A stretch of 64,000 nt of DNA from JBELHR01 sp042091275 (GCA_042091275.1 JBELHR010000005.1:16277-80276); one strand, 5' to 3'. Shown: positions 55,678 to 63,852, counted from the stretch's first letter. Numbers and translations: made by a program. The notes: generated from the sequence alone by a model not told the origin.

Positions 55678-56833
55678 ATATCAGGCACAAACTTCGCCAC
55701 ATCCCTTAGCTATTGAAATAGCTAAAGCTGAGGGGATGTATATTTATGATAAAAGCGGTAAATCCTATCTCGATTTTGTTGCAGGCGTATCTGCCAACAC
55801 CCTTGGACATCAAAATAAAAATGTAAACGATGCCATCAAAAATCAACTAGATAAATATTCTCATGTCATGGTTTATGGGGAGTTCATACAAGAGCCCTCC
55901 GTTTCTCTCTCAGAATTAATGTGCAAACACAGTCCGGAAAATATTGATTCGGTATATCTTTTAAATTCGGGGACTGAAGCAGCAGAGGCAGCCTTGAAAC
56001 TAGCAAAACGAGTGACGGGTAAAACGAATATTGTCTCTGCCAAAAAAGCATATCACGGAAACACCATGGGAGCGCTAAGCGTATGCGGGATTGACGATAA
56101 AAAAAACGCCTTTCGCCCTTTAATACCGGGAAATTCCTTTATTGAGTTTAACAATACCGAAGACTTAGTAAAGATTACAAAAGATACTGCAGCGGTTATT
56201 CTCGAGACTATTCAAGGGGGAGCCGGTTTTGTAGTTCCCAAAGACAATTACTTGCAAAAGGTTCAAGACAAATGTCGAGAAGTTGGAGCCCTATTGATTT
56301 TGGATGAAATTCAGGCTGGAATTGGTCGAACTGGAAAGTTTTTTGGATTTCAAAACTTTGGAGTAAATCCAGATATAATAATTTGTGGAAAAGGTCTCGG
56401 AGGAGGAATGCCCATTGGCGCCATGCTCGCTAACAAAGCTCATATGGACTTGCTTCAAGATCAACCCAAGCTAGGTCATATTACAACTTTTGGCGGTCAT
56501 CCCGTAATCTCAGCAGCCGCTTTAGCTACATTGAGGGAAGTCTTTGAACAAGATCTACTATCCGAATCCTTGAGAAAGGAAGCATTAATTAGAGAGGAAC
56601 TACAACATCCAAAAATTAAGGAAATACGGGGCAAAGGTCTTATGCTAGCTCTAATGATGGAAACTAGTGAAGAGGTAAATAAGGTGATTTTCTCCTGTTT
56701 AGATAAAGGACTTATTTTGTTTTGGTTACTATACGAAAACAGAGCGGTTAGAATGAGTCCACCACTAAATATTTCCGATTCCGAAATAAAGCAGGCTTGT
56801 GCTATTATTCTGTCTGCTCTGGACGAACTTTAA
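55658..56833 (+). CDS. Class III aminotransferase (acetylornithine/ornithine type)
   Basis: A 391-residue PLP aminotransferase of class III. The PLP-binding Asp is in LLILDEIQAGIGRTGKFFGF, the catalytic lysine in IICGKGLGGGMPIG, and the N-terminal YDKSGKSYLDFVAGVSAN is typical. The family includes acetylornithine, ornithine, GABA and other omega-amino transaminases; no arginine gene is adjacent, so the substrate is open. It overlaps the OstA-like gene by 20 bases at its start and the thioredoxin-like gene by 29 bases at its end. Confidence 0.9.
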   Translation: MKDQFYKYQAQTSPHPLAIEIAKAEGMYIYDKSGKSYLDFVAGVSANTLGHQNKNVNDAIKNQLDKYSHVMVYGEFIQEPSVSLSELMCKHSPENIDSVYLLNSGTEAAEAALKLAKRVTGKTNIVSAKKAYHGNTMGALSVCGIDDKKNAFRPLIPGNSFIEFNNTEDLVKITKDTAAVILETIQGGAGFVVPKDNYLQKVQDKCREVGALLILDEIQAGIGRTGKFFGFQNFGVNPDIIICGKGLGGGMPIGAMLANKAHMDLLQDQPKLGHITTFGGHPVISAAALATLREVFEQDLLSESLRKEALIREELQHPKIKEIRGKGLMLALMMETSEEVNKVIFSCLDKGLILFWLLYENRAVRMSPPLNISDSEIKQACAIILSALDEL

Positions 56834-57383
56834 TAATAACCGAGGATCGAATCTTTTTGTAAAAAGATGAGGAGTTCCATCTAGCCGAACCTGTCTTTTG
56901 CACCGCTATTCGCCCCTTGTCATCTATCAAAAAACTCAATGGAATGGAATTTGAAATCTGAAAAGCTTCGGGAGGCCTAGATCTCATTTGGTATATAGGA
57001 AAACTATAATTCTCTTTTTCGCGAAACTTTTGAATAACGCTCCTATCTTCATTACTCACCAAAACAAATACCATATCCTCTTTAAATTCCTTATAAAAAT
57101 CCTCTATAAACGGCATTTCAGCTCTGCAAGGTGGACACCATGTAGCCCAAAAGTTGATAAAAATAGCTTTACCTTGAAACTCTGAAAAATTTACGTCCTC
57201 TCCTCTTTCATCGACCAAACTCCAGTTGTACTCCTTTAAAGTATCTCGTTTAACTTCCTTTATAACTTTTGGAGGAAAAGAAATTTGACTTTGCACCCAT
57301 TCACGAGACTGAGGAAAGATTAAAATACCCAGAAGTAATGCCGTAATGATATTTGATTTATGTTTTGCGAAAAAAGATTTCAT
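56805..57383 (-). CDS. TlpA-like membrane-anchored thioredoxin
   Basis: A 192-residue protein with an N-terminal signal anchor (ITALLLGILIFP), so the rest faces the periplasm. The thioredoxin fold carries FWATWCPPCRAEMPF with the redox pair C83 and C86, and the cis-proline in SIPLSFLIDDKGR. TlpA/ResA-type proteins reduce disulfides in cytochrome c or other exported proteins. The 3' end overlaps the aminotransferase by 29 bases. It is divergent from smpB, with 46 bases between start codons and no exact promoter box on this side (TACTTTAG, 7 of 8). Confidence 0.92.
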   Translation of the reverse strand: MKSFFAKHKSNIITALLLGILIFPQSREWVQSQISFPPKVIKEVKRDTLKEYNWSLVDERGEDVNFSEFQGKAIFINFWATWCPPCRAEMPFIEDFYKEFKEDMVFVLVSNEDRSVIQKFREKENYSFPIYQMRSRPPEAFQISNSIPLSFLIDDKGRIAVQKTGSARWNSSSFYKKIRSSVIIKVRPEQTE

Positions 57384-57417
57384 CGTCTAAAGTAAACACT
57401 TTATTTTCGAAATTCCC

Positions 57418-57425
57418 TACATTTG
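57418..57425 (+). promoter_or_regulatory. -7 promoter box (TACATTTG), 4 bases before the smpB ATG
   Basis: Exact TAnnTTTG match; TCGC separates it from the ATG at 57430. Suggests a leaderless smpB mRNA. Confidence 0.62.
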
Positions 57426-57429
57426 TCGC

Positions 57430-57888
57430 ATGCAAAAGAATATAAACATCCAAAACAAAAAGGCCCGTTTTGAATTCGAAATTCTCGATACGTTTACTGC
57501 TGGTATTCAGTTGACTGGTACAGAAATAAAATCGATTCGTCAAAGTAAGGCCAGGATTACGGAGAGCTTTTGTGAATTTAATGAAGGGGGCGAGCTTTTT
57601 GTCGTCAACATGTATATCGAAGAGTATATCAACGGAAATCACTTTAATCACAAAGCGAAAAGTGAAAGAAGGTTACTACTTCAAAAAAGAGAATTAAAAA
57701 AATTAAATAGAGAAGTTCAACAATCTGGACTCACTATAGTTCCTCTAAAACTCTTTATATCGGACAAAGGCTGGGCTAAACTTGTAATTGCTCTGGCAAA
57801 AGGAAAAAAGATTCACGACAAGAGAAACACGTTAAAGGATCGCGATAATAAAAGAGATCTAGCTCGCGTGAAAAAAGCCTACCAATAG
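57430..57888 (+). CDS. smpB: SsrA-binding protein SmpB
   Basis: A 152-residue protein that binds tmRNA and brings it to stalled ribosomes in trans-translation. The start IQNKKARFEFEILDTFTAG, then IQLTGTEIKSIRQSKARI, and the C-terminal KGKKIHDKRNTLKDRDNKRD tail are all typical, with normal length. It is followed after 1 base by the prenyltransferase gene, with which it is likely transcribed. The ssrA tmRNA gene is not in the window. Confidence 0.97.
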   Translation: MQKNINIQNKKARFEFEILDTFTAGIQLTGTEIKSIRQSKARITESFCEFNEGGELFVVNMYIEEYINGNHFNHKAKSERRLLLQKRELKKLNREVQQSGLTIVPLKLFISDKGWAKLVIALAKGKKIHDKRNTLKDRDNKRDLARVKKAYQ

Positions 57889-57889
57889 G

Positions 57890-58738
57890 ATGATTCTTCT
57901 TCTATTTCTCAAGCGACTAAGACCCTTTAATCTAATGTTGATAGCCTTGAGTCAATATTTGGTATTTACCATCTTTACCTCTTTTGATGAACACTCTGCG
58001 CTCGCTGTAATCTTTTCCACCTGCATCCTCGCTGGATCTGGAAATATCCACAACGACTTTTGTGATATATTAAGCGATAAAATCAATAAAAAGGAGAATT
58101 TTTTTTCCGCCAATAAACAGAAAAACTCATTTTGGATATTCTACAGTATTAGCAATCTATCCGCCCTTGCAATTGGATATTTATACACCGATGTATTCTA
58201 TATTTTACTCTGCTGCAGCGCACTGTTATTTCTATACAATTGGAAGTTTCAAAAAACAGCACTATTTGGTAATTTAGTCATTGCATTTTTATCAGCGGTA
58301 AGTATATATCTGCCCATAATTCAAACAGACACAAAGTTTACAGCACTACCATCCAATCTCCAAATACTTCTTTGTTTTCTATTGATATCGTGTTTTTATC
58401 TGCAATTATTTAGAGAAATCACCAAAGATTTAATTGACTATAAAGGAGATTACAATGCTGATTTTCAAACTTTACCCATTCTAATTGGAAAGGAACGTAC
58501 CTATAAAATTATGATTGTATTGTCGTCCTTTTTTGTAATTTTTATGGTTTACTTTCTCGTTTGGTTTGTTCCACAAGAACTGATTCCTTTCTCCTATATT
58601 GTATTGGGATTATTGCTTCCTGCGTGCTATCTTATGTTTTTGACCTTAAAAAAAAAGGATACTTTGCTCTTGCGAATATCCCTTATCACTAAAATACTAA
58701 TTGGATTCGGAATCCTATATATGACCCTATTCCTATGA
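57890..58738 (+). CDS. UbiA-family prenyltransferase
   Basis: A 282-residue integral membrane prenyltransferase with about eight helices. The two Asp-rich motifs are NDFCDILSDKINK (N-D-x2-D-x3-D) and DLIDYKGDYNADFQTLP, which bind the magnesium-diphosphate. The second motif form resembles geranylgeranylglycerol-phosphate geranylgeranyltransferases (archaeal-type lipid enzymes) and their Bacteroidota relatives, rather than quinone-type MenA/UbiA. The 3' end overlaps maf by 4 bases. The acceptor is inferred. Confidence 0.87.
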   Translation: MILLLFLKRLRPFNLMLIALSQYLVFTIFTSFDEHSALAVIFSTCILAGSGNIHNDFCDILSDKINKKENFFSANKQKNSFWIFYSISNLSALAIGYLYTDVFYILLCCSALLFLYNWKFQKTALFGNLVIAFLSAVSIYLPIIQTDTKFTALPSNLQILLCFLLISCFYLQLFREITKDLIDYKGDYNADFQTLPILIGKERTYKIMIVLSSFFVIFMVYFLVWFVPQELIPFSYIVLGLLLPACYLMFLTLKKKDTLLLRISLITKILIGFGILYMTLFL

Positions 58739-59322
58739 TAAATCTCAGAAATACTAAAATAGTTTTGGCCTCAAAATCTCCTAGAAGACACGAGTTGTTG
58801 AAGGCTTTGGGTGTAGATTTTCAAATTGTTGATCTCGATATTGACGAATCTTATGATTCGAAGTTAAAAGGAAGAGAAATAACGGATTACTTAGCCAAAA
58901 AGAAAGCCGAAACCTATTCCATTTCGACGGAAAGCGAATTAATCATTACTGCGGATACCATTGTGTGGTTTGATGGAAAAGCACTGGAAAAACCTAAGGA
59001 CAGAAATGAGGCTTTTAATATGCTCAAATCCCTCAGCGGAAATAAGCATCAAGTCTTTTCCTCTGTTGCGATTAGAAATAATGAAATCCTTGAAGTAACT
59101 AGCGATACAACCGAGGTTTATTTTAAAAAATTAAGCGATTTAGAAATCGACTACTATCTGGACAACTTTCAATATAACGATAAAGCGGGTTCTTATGGAA
59201 TACAAGATTGGTTCGGTTTGACTTGTGTAGATCGCATAGAAGGATGCTATTATAATGTGATGGGATTACCCACAAAAAAGCTTTATAATCTTTTATCCAA
59301 GTTCTCTAGTCAAATAAAGTAA
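58735..59322 (+). CDS. maf: Maf-like nucleoside triphosphate pyrophosphatase
   Basis: A 195-residue Maf/Ham1-fold pyrophosphatase that removes non-canonical or pyrimidine nucleotides (dTTP/UTP type). The N-terminal LASKSPRRHELLKALG, the metal site ITADTIVWFDG, and KAGSYGIQDWFG are intact and the length is normal. It overlaps the prenyltransferase gene by 4 bases (ATGA), so they are co-translated. Confidence 0.95.
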   Translation: MINLRNTKIVLASKSPRRHELLKALGVDFQIVDLDIDESYDSKLKGREITDYLAKKKAETYSISTESELIITADTIVWFDGKALEKPKDRNEAFNMLKSLSGNKHQVFSSVAIRNNEILEVTSDTTEVYFKKLSDLEIDYYLDNFQYNDKAGSYGIQDWFGLTCVDRIEGCYYNVMGLPTKKLYNLLSKFSSQIK

Positions 59323-59328
59323 AATAAC

Positions 59329-59336
59329 TATTTTTG
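59329..59336 (+). promoter_or_regulatory. -7 promoter box (TATTTTTG) for the transketolase subunit
   Basis: Exact TAnnTTTG match, 20 bases before the ATG at 59357; this shows the gene is transcribed apart from maf. Confidence 0.68.
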
Positions 59337-59356
59337 CACGCATAATATTCTTTATC

Positions 59357-60310
59357 ATGAAAAAATATACCTACACAGAAAAAAAAGATACACGTTCTGG
59401 ATTTGGAGCGGGATTAGCAGAATTAGGAAAGACAAATGAAAATGTTGTCGCCTTGTGTGCTGACCTTATCGGTTCCTTAAAAATGGATGCCTTTAAAAAG
59501 AATCACCCGGAACGATTTTTCCAAATTGGTATTGCAGAAGCAAATATGATTGGAATCGCAGCAGGTATGACTATTGGAGGAAAAATTCCTTTTACTGGAA
59601 CATTTGCCAACTTTTCAACAGGACGCGTTTACGATCAAATTCGTCAATCTGTGGCTTATTCTGATAAAAATGTTAAAATCTGTGCTTCCCACGCGGGACT
59701 TACTCTAGGGGAAGATGGAGCAACTCACCAAATCCTAGAAGATATAGGGTTGATGAAAATGCTACCTGGAATGACGGTAATCAACACTTGTGATTACAAT
59801 CAAACAAAAGCTGCTACAATTGCAATTGCTGAGCACCACGGTCCAGTATATTTGAGATTTGGTAGACCTGCAGTCCCTATTTTCACTCCAGCAGACCAAA
59901 AATTCGAGATTGGAAAAGGAATTCAATTGACAGAAGGTAAAGATGTTACTATCGTAGCTACTGGACATTTAGTTTGGGAAGCTTTGGAAGCATCTCAGGC
60001 TCTTATGGAAATGGGTATCGAAGCAGAAGTAATAAATATTCACACCATCAAACCTTTGGACGAAGATATCATCTTAAAGTCCGTTGCAAAAACAGGTTGT
60101 GTAGTTACTGCTGAAGAGCATAATATTCTCGGAGGATTAGGAGAAAGTGTTGCTAGAACCCTAGCGATAAACAATCCAACACCTCAAGAATTTGTGGCTG
60201 TACAAGATAGCTTTGGAGAATCTGGTACACCAGCTCAGTTAATGGAAAAGTACGGATTAAACGACAAAGCAGTAATTGAAGCAGTAAAAAGAGCGATAGC
60301 AAGAAAGTAA
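59357..60310 (+). CDS. Transketolase, C-terminal subunit
   Basis: A 317-residue protein matching the pyrimidine-binding and C-terminal domains of transketolase (TPP-dependent; pentose phosphate pathway). The catalytic Glu is in FFQIGIAEANMIGIAAG; FTGTFANFSTGRVYDQIR and VTAEEHNILGGLGESVA follow. In many Bacteroidota the enzyme is split into two genes, the N-terminal subunit usually lying directly before this one. Here maf precedes it and the N-terminal subunit is not seen in the window. Codon use fits a well-expressed gene. Confidence 0.95.
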   Translation: MKKYTYTEKKDTRSGFGAGLAELGKTNENVVALCADLIGSLKMDAFKKNHPERFFQIGIAEANMIGIAAGMTIGGKIPFTGTFANFSTGRVYDQIRQSVAYSDKNVKICASHAGLTLGEDGATHQILEDIGLMKMLPGMTVINTCDYNQTKAATIAIAEHHGPVYLRFGRPAVPIFTPADQKFEIGKGIQLTEGKDVTIVATGHLVWEALEASQALMEMGIEAEVINIHTIKPLDEDIILKSVAKTGCVVTAEEHNILGGLGESVARTLAINNPTPQEFVAVQDSFGESGTPAQLMEKYGLNDKAVIEAVKRAIARK

Positions 60311-60340
60311 GATTTTCAGTTCATAGCATTAAAGTTTTTT

Positions 60341-60348
60341 ATAGATTT
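60341..60348 (+). promoter_or_regulatory. -7 promoter box (TAGATTTG) for the beta-barrel gene
   Basis: Exact TAnnTTTG match, 27 bases before the ATG at 60376. Its first seven bases recur inverted as AAATCTA at 60361-60367, a possible operator or leader hairpin. Confidence 0.6.
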
Positions 60349-60375
60349 GAGTAAACAACCAAATCTACTCATGTT

Positions 60376-61020
60376 ATGAAAAAAATGATTGCACTAGCTG
60401 TTTTTATATTTGCTGGTACCCTAGTATCCAATGCACAATTGCGATATGGAATTAAAGGAGGTTTAAACTATAACCAAACAGGAGACCTCAGTTTTGAGAG
60501 CGCGCAAAATACTGCAGACAATGTGTTTTCCGGAGCAAAAGCTAAATCTGGTTTTCACGTCGGAGCGTGGACGAGATTAAAAATTCCTTTATTGGGACTT
60601 TATGTTCGTCCGGAACTGGTTTACACCTCTACAAAGTCAGAATATTCTATTTTAGGAGAAAATGCTGATTATACTCTAAACACTTTGGATATACCAGTCC
60701 TTTTGGGGATTAAAACCTTAGGGCTTGTTACCCTTTCGGCTGGACCTTCTTTTCAGTACACGCTGAATTCTAAACTAGATACAAATGAAATATTTGAACA
60801 AATAAATTCTGAAATCGACGATTTTGATAGCGACGGTGTTACTGTAAATTTACAGTTTGGTGTCGGAGTTGAACTCGGAAGAATCGGTTTGGATTTGCGC
60901 TACGAAACAGGTCTGTCGGAATCTCTGAGTGAATACGCTGTAAATTCTGCAGGAATTGACGCTATTACTATCGATAACAGATCCGATCAGTGGATTGTAT
61001 CTCTTTACTTGAAGCTCTAA
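60376..61020 (+). CDS. PorT-like outer-membrane beta-barrel protein
   Basis: A 214-residue exported protein: signal peptide MKKMIALAVFIFAGTLVSNA followed by QLRYGIKGGLNYNQTG, then alternating beta strands typical of the small outer membrane proteins called porin-family/PorT-like, ending SLYLKL. Members are abundant in Bacteroidota; function unknown. Only PorT proper belongs to the type IX secretion system, and this one is not specifically like it. It is a single gene closed by the strong hairpin at 61037-61068. Confidence 0.85.
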   Translation: MKKMIALAVFIFAGTLVSNAQLRYGIKGGLNYNQTGDLSFESAQNTADNVFSGAKAKSGFHVGAWTRLKIPLLGLYVRPELVYTSTKSEYSILGENADYTLNTLDIPVLLGIKTLGLVTLSAGPSFQYTLNSKLDTNEIFEQINSEIDDFDSDGVTVNLQFGVGVELGRIGLDLRYETGLSESLSEYAVNSAGIDAITIDNRSDQWIVSLYLKL

Positions 61021-61036
61021 AAAGTTGATAAACAAA

Positions 61037-61068
61037 AAAAAAGCCAGAACAAATGTTCTGGCTTTTTT
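61037..61068. terminator. Bidirectional terminator
   Basis: A 14-bp stem (AAAAAAGCCAGAAC / GTTCTGGCTTTTTT) with loop AAAT between convergent genes; nearly the same hairpin as at 36282-36318. Confidence 0.92.
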
Positions 61069-61084
61069 ATTATCTCTATTTAAT

Positions 61085-61822
61085 TTAGGAATTGTCATCC
61101 GAATCTAAATAATTCGGTATACCATCTCCATCTGTATCGTCATCATCTAAATTACCATTACCATTAGTATCTTCATCCTTGGAGAGAATACCATCTCCAT
61201 CTTGGTCTAAATACTCTACAAATTTTAATTCAATCTTAAAGATTAGGTTTTGATCCGCAAAACCAGCCAAAAGACCACCTGGAGTGTGTCCATATGCCAA
61301 TCCGGAAGGGATAATCAAATATCCTTTTCCAGTTCCATCGAAACTCAACGGCTCACCGGGAACAGAATTATTCACTCCTGACTTAAATTTTGGAAAACCA
61401 TAAGACCAACCTCTAATTACTGATGTCAAATTGAACCAAATATCCTCATTAGAATCAAAAGCATTTAAATTACTAATGAAAAAACCAGTATAATCCGTAA
61501 ATACGCGATCTACCATAGAAGGACTCTCGTTAGTACCTTCTTCAAGGACTAGATAATACAAAGTATAATCCACTTCGTTTTCCGTAATTGCTTCAGATTG
61601 CAATCTAGGATCTAAAAACAGAGATATTCTGTCATTTGACTCTAAAGTATCTATACTATCTTCCACATCGTTGTAATAATGCGACTTCATAAAAGTCACA
61701 AGGGCTTCATCGTCTTCGATGGCCTGAACTGCAGGATCAAAATTATCCTCATCGTCACCGTTACAGGACAAAAACAGAGCAGCAAAAAGGCTAAGGGCCA
61801 AAAATCTATTAAGGTATTTCAT
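61085..61822 (-). CDS. FKBP-type lipoprotein isomerase with calcium-binding-like tail
   Basis: A 245-residue lipoprotein: lipobox LFLSC (C20) followed by an acidic patch NGDDEDN. Residues about 110-210 form an FKBP prolyl-isomerase domain (VIRGWSYGFPKFKSG, GTGKGYLIIPSGLAYGHT, LIFKIELKFVEY), though with changes at some active-site positions. The last 37 residues are thrombospondin type 3-like: DQDGDGILSKDEDTNG and DDTDGDGIPNYLDSDDN, with D-x-D-x-D-G loops that usually bind calcium. It should act in the periplasm or at the surface. It is not GldI, as the domain order differs. ATG 61822 is used; ATG 61828 or 61831 are also possible. Confidence 0.9.
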   Translation of the reverse strand: MKYLNRFLALSLFAALFLSCNGDDEDNFDPAVQAIEDDEALVTFMKSHYYNDVEDSIDTLESNDRISLFLDPRLQSEAITENEVDYTLYYLVLEEGTNESPSMVDRVFTDYTGFFISNLNAFDSNEDIWFNLTSVIRGWSYGFPKFKSGVNNSVPGEPLSFDGTGKGYLIIPSGLAYGHTPGGLLAGFADQNLIFKIELKFVEYLDQDGDGILSKDEDTNGNGNLDDDDTDGDGIPNYLDSDDNS

Positions 61823-61857
61823 CAACATCAATTTAAGGCGGCAAGGTACAATTTTCC

Positions 61858-61865
61858 TATATTTG
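61858..61865 (+). promoter_or_regulatory. -7 promoter box (TATATTTG) for the S4-TPMT-PRT operon
   Basis: Exact TAnnTTTG match, 31 bases before the ATG at 61897. Confidence 0.68.
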
Positions 61866-61896
61866 TCAAAAGTGAAAACTAGATTTTTATCTGACT

Positions 61897-62274
61897 ATGA
61901 GAATTGATAAATACCTTTGGGCAATACGAGCTTTTAAAACGAGAAATCAAGCTGCAGAAGCTTGTAAAAAAGGTCAAGTAAAATTAAATGGAGCCAATGC
62001 CAAACCGTCAAAAGAGGTCTTCGGTGGAGAGTCTATCGGCTACCGAAAAAATCAGATGAATATACAGATTGAGGTTTTAGATACACCAAAAAGTCGCGTA
62101 GGAGCCAAACTAGTGCCACAATACTTAAAGGACCTTACTCCGAAAGAGGAATTAGAAAAATTAGATTTACTCAAATACGCAAGAGACTCCCATCGCAAAA
62201 AAGGAGAGGGTAGACCAACAAAAAAAGACAGAAGAGATATCGACGATTACCAAGATAGCGATACTTATGAATAA
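61897..62274 (+). CDS. S4-domain RNA-binding protein (Hsp15-like)
   Basis: A 125-residue protein with an N-terminal S4 RNA-binding domain (MRIDKYLWAIRAFKTRNQAA, CKKGQVKLNGANAKPSKEV) and a basic, disordered tail (SHRKKGEGRPTKKDRRDIDD). E. coli Hsp15 of this family binds free 50S subunits with a stalled nascent chain. The domain and tail order match. It overlaps the TPMT-like gene by 8 bases and starts a three-gene operon. Confidence 0.92.
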   Translation: MRIDKYLWAIRAFKTRNQAAEACKKGQVKLNGANAKPSKEVFGGESIGYRKNQMNIQIEVLDTPKSRVGAKLVPQYLKDLTPKEELEKLDLLKYARDSHRKKGEGRPTKKDRRDIDDYQDSDTYE

Positions 62275-62851
62275 GAATTATTGGGATAATCGATATTTAC
62301 ACGGAAATACGCCCTGGACACTAAATTGCGTAGCTCCCCCCCTCAAACATTATTTTGAAACGGTAAATCCTCCAAAACATTTAAAAATTCTTATTCCAGG
62401 GGTAGGAAGCTCAAAAGAAGCTGTCTATTTATTAGAACTTGGTTATAAAAATGTGTTTGTCCTTGATATATCTGAGCGTGCTATTACTGAATTTGAAAGT
62501 AAATACCCTGAATTCCCAAAGGAGAATATCATCCAAAGCAATTATTTTGATCATGTAGAGCATTATGACTTAATTGTAGAACAAACTTTTTTTTGTGCTC
62601 TCCCACCCGCAATCCGAAAGCAATATGTTTTCCACACCAATCAAATATTAGTTATGGGAGGAAAATTAATAGGCTTGTTTTTTCAAGGAGAGTCGACCAA
62701 CGAGGGTCCGCCTTTTTTAGCGAGCAAATTGGAATACGAAGAATTGTTTCAGGAGCATTTTAAAATATCTAAACTAGAAGAGTGTTATAATTCAATTCCG
62801 CCACGCCAAGGAAGCGAATTGTTTTTTATATTTGAAAAAACATTTATCTAA
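62267..62851 (+). CDS. TPMT-like SAM-dependent methyltransferase
   Basis: A 194-residue class I methyltransferase like thiopurine S-methyltransferase. Features are WDNRYLHGNTPWTLN at the start, the SAM loop ILIPGVGSSKEAVYLLELG and the acidic strand end FVLDIS, then the family's EQTFFCALPPAIRKQY. The group methylates thiols or metalloids such as selenite or tellurite; the true substrate is unknown. It overlaps the S4 gene by 8 bases and the phosphoribosyltransferase gene by 1 base, so translation is coupled. Confidence 0.9.
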   Translation: MNKNYWDNRYLHGNTPWTLNCVAPPLKHYFETVNPPKHLKILIPGVGSSKEAVYLLELGYKNVFVLDISERAITEFESKYPEFPKENIIQSNYFDHVEHYDLIVEQTFFCALPPAIRKQYVFHTNQILVMGGKLIGLFFQGESTNEGPPFLASKLEYEELFQEHFKISKLEECYNSIPPRQGSELFFIFEKTFI

Positions 62852-63348
62852 TGGAGCAAGTTATACTGAACCAAGAACAAATAGAACGCAAAAGTCTTAG
62901 AATAGCTTATCAGATCTTGGAGTCCCATGTAGACCAGGTAAAAATAATCCTGATTGGTATTGAATCAAACGGATTCCTCTTTGCTAAAAAACTAGCTGTA
63001 ATCCTCTCTGAAATCTCAAATAAAGAGATTGTTCTAGGCGCTCTGAAAATGGATAAAAAAAATCCTTTATCACAACCTGTTTGTGATCTAAATTTAAAAG
63101 ATATAGAAAATGAATCTCTGGTTTTGGTAGACGATGTTCTGCAATCGGGAACAACCTTGATGTACGGAGTGAAATTTTTTCTTCAAGTAAGTCTCAAACA
63201 ATTTAAAACGGCTGTTTTGGTAGATCGAAACCACAAGAAATTTCCAGTAAAAGCAGATTTTAAAGGACTTTCCTTATCTACCTCTACTCAATCAAAAGTT
63301 CAAGTTGTTTTTGATTATCCAAAGGCCCAAGCCCTACTCGTTGAATAA
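62851..63348 (+). CDS. Phosphoribosyltransferase domain protein (PyrR-like)
   Basis: A 165-residue type I phosphoribosyltransferase. The PRPP motif is LVLVDDVLQSGTTL, with the usual acidic pair. The rest resembles PyrR/uracil-type proteins (LIGIESNGFLFAKKLA, and KTAVLVDRNHKKFPVKADFKG). Whether it regulates pyrimidine genes or salvages a base is open; no pyr gene or leader hairpin is seen here. It is the last gene of the S4-TPMT-PRT operon and overlaps aroK by 15 bases at its 3' end. Confidence 0.87.
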   Translation: MEQVILNQEQIERKSLRIAYQILESHVDQVKIILIGIESNGFLFAKKLAVILSEISNKEIVLGALKMDKKNPLSQPVCDLNLKDIENESLVLVDDVLQSGTTLMYGVKFFLQVSLKQFKTAVLVDRNHKKFPVKADFKGLSLSTSTQSKVQVVFDYPKAQALLVE

Positions 63349-63852
63349 AGTATTCAGTTCTAAAATCGAGTCTTTAAGCGACTTGTTGTTAACGTCGATT
63401 AAGATTTCTGACTTTTCATAAAAAGGACTTCTTTCAAAGAGGTGCTTCCCAATAAATTCCGCTAAATTTTCATCGGAAACCGAGCGTATTAGAGGTCTAG
63501 AATCTTTGTTTTTTGATAATCTTTGATAAAGAGTTGGAACATTTGCCCTCAGATAAACCGTTGTAAAACTTTTGGAGAGAATTTCCATATTATTCCCGTA
63601 GACCGGTGTGCCTCCCCCAACGGACAAAATAAATCTATCGGAGCGAAGCGCCAATTCTTGAAGGTATTTACTTTCAATTTTTCGAAAGAAGATTTCTCCT
63701 TTTAAACTAAATATCTCTGAAATGGTCCTACCCTCAGATTCTTCGATAAAGGAATCTAAATCCACTACAGGGATATTATGTGATTCACCCACAATTTTAG
63801 CCAAAGTAGACTTCCCACTTCCCATATATCCAATTAGCGCTATATTCTTCAT
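63334..63852 (-). CDS. aroK: Shikimate kinase
   Basis: A 172-residue P-loop kinase that phosphorylates shikimate in aromatic amino acid synthesis. Walker A is IGYMGSGKSTLAK at residues 7-19, the shikimate-binding DLDSFIEE follows, and SVGGGTPVYG and DSRPLIR are present. The length is normal. It converges on the phosphoribosyltransferase with a 15-base overlap. Upstream (63853-63926) lies the tRNA-Lys promoter on the other strand; no exact box was found for aroK. Confidence 0.95.
   Translation of the reverse strand: MKNIALIGYMGSGKSTLAKIVGESHNIPVVDLDSFIEESEGRTISEIFSLKGEIFFRKIESKYLQELALRSDRFILSVGGGTPVYGNNMEILSKSFTTVYLRANVPTLYQRLSKNKDSRPLIRSVSDENLAEFIGKHLFERSPFYEKSEILIDVNNKSLKDSILELNTLFNE

Noticed and set aside
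57358..57651. A 97-residue frame antisense to smpB
   Set aside because: smpB is unambiguous on the plus strand with promoter box; the antisense frame has no family resemblance.
60341..60367. TAGATTT ... AAATCTA inverted repeat as an operator
   Set aside because: Arms are only 7 A/T-rich bases and the left one is simply the promoter box; too weak to stand as a separate finding.
36282..61068. The near-identical hairpins at 36282-36318 and 61037-61068 as copies of a mobile repeat
   Set aside because: Both are plain terminators between convergent genes, with similar GC stems and AAAT loops but different flanks; several other terminators here share the AAAT-type loop.
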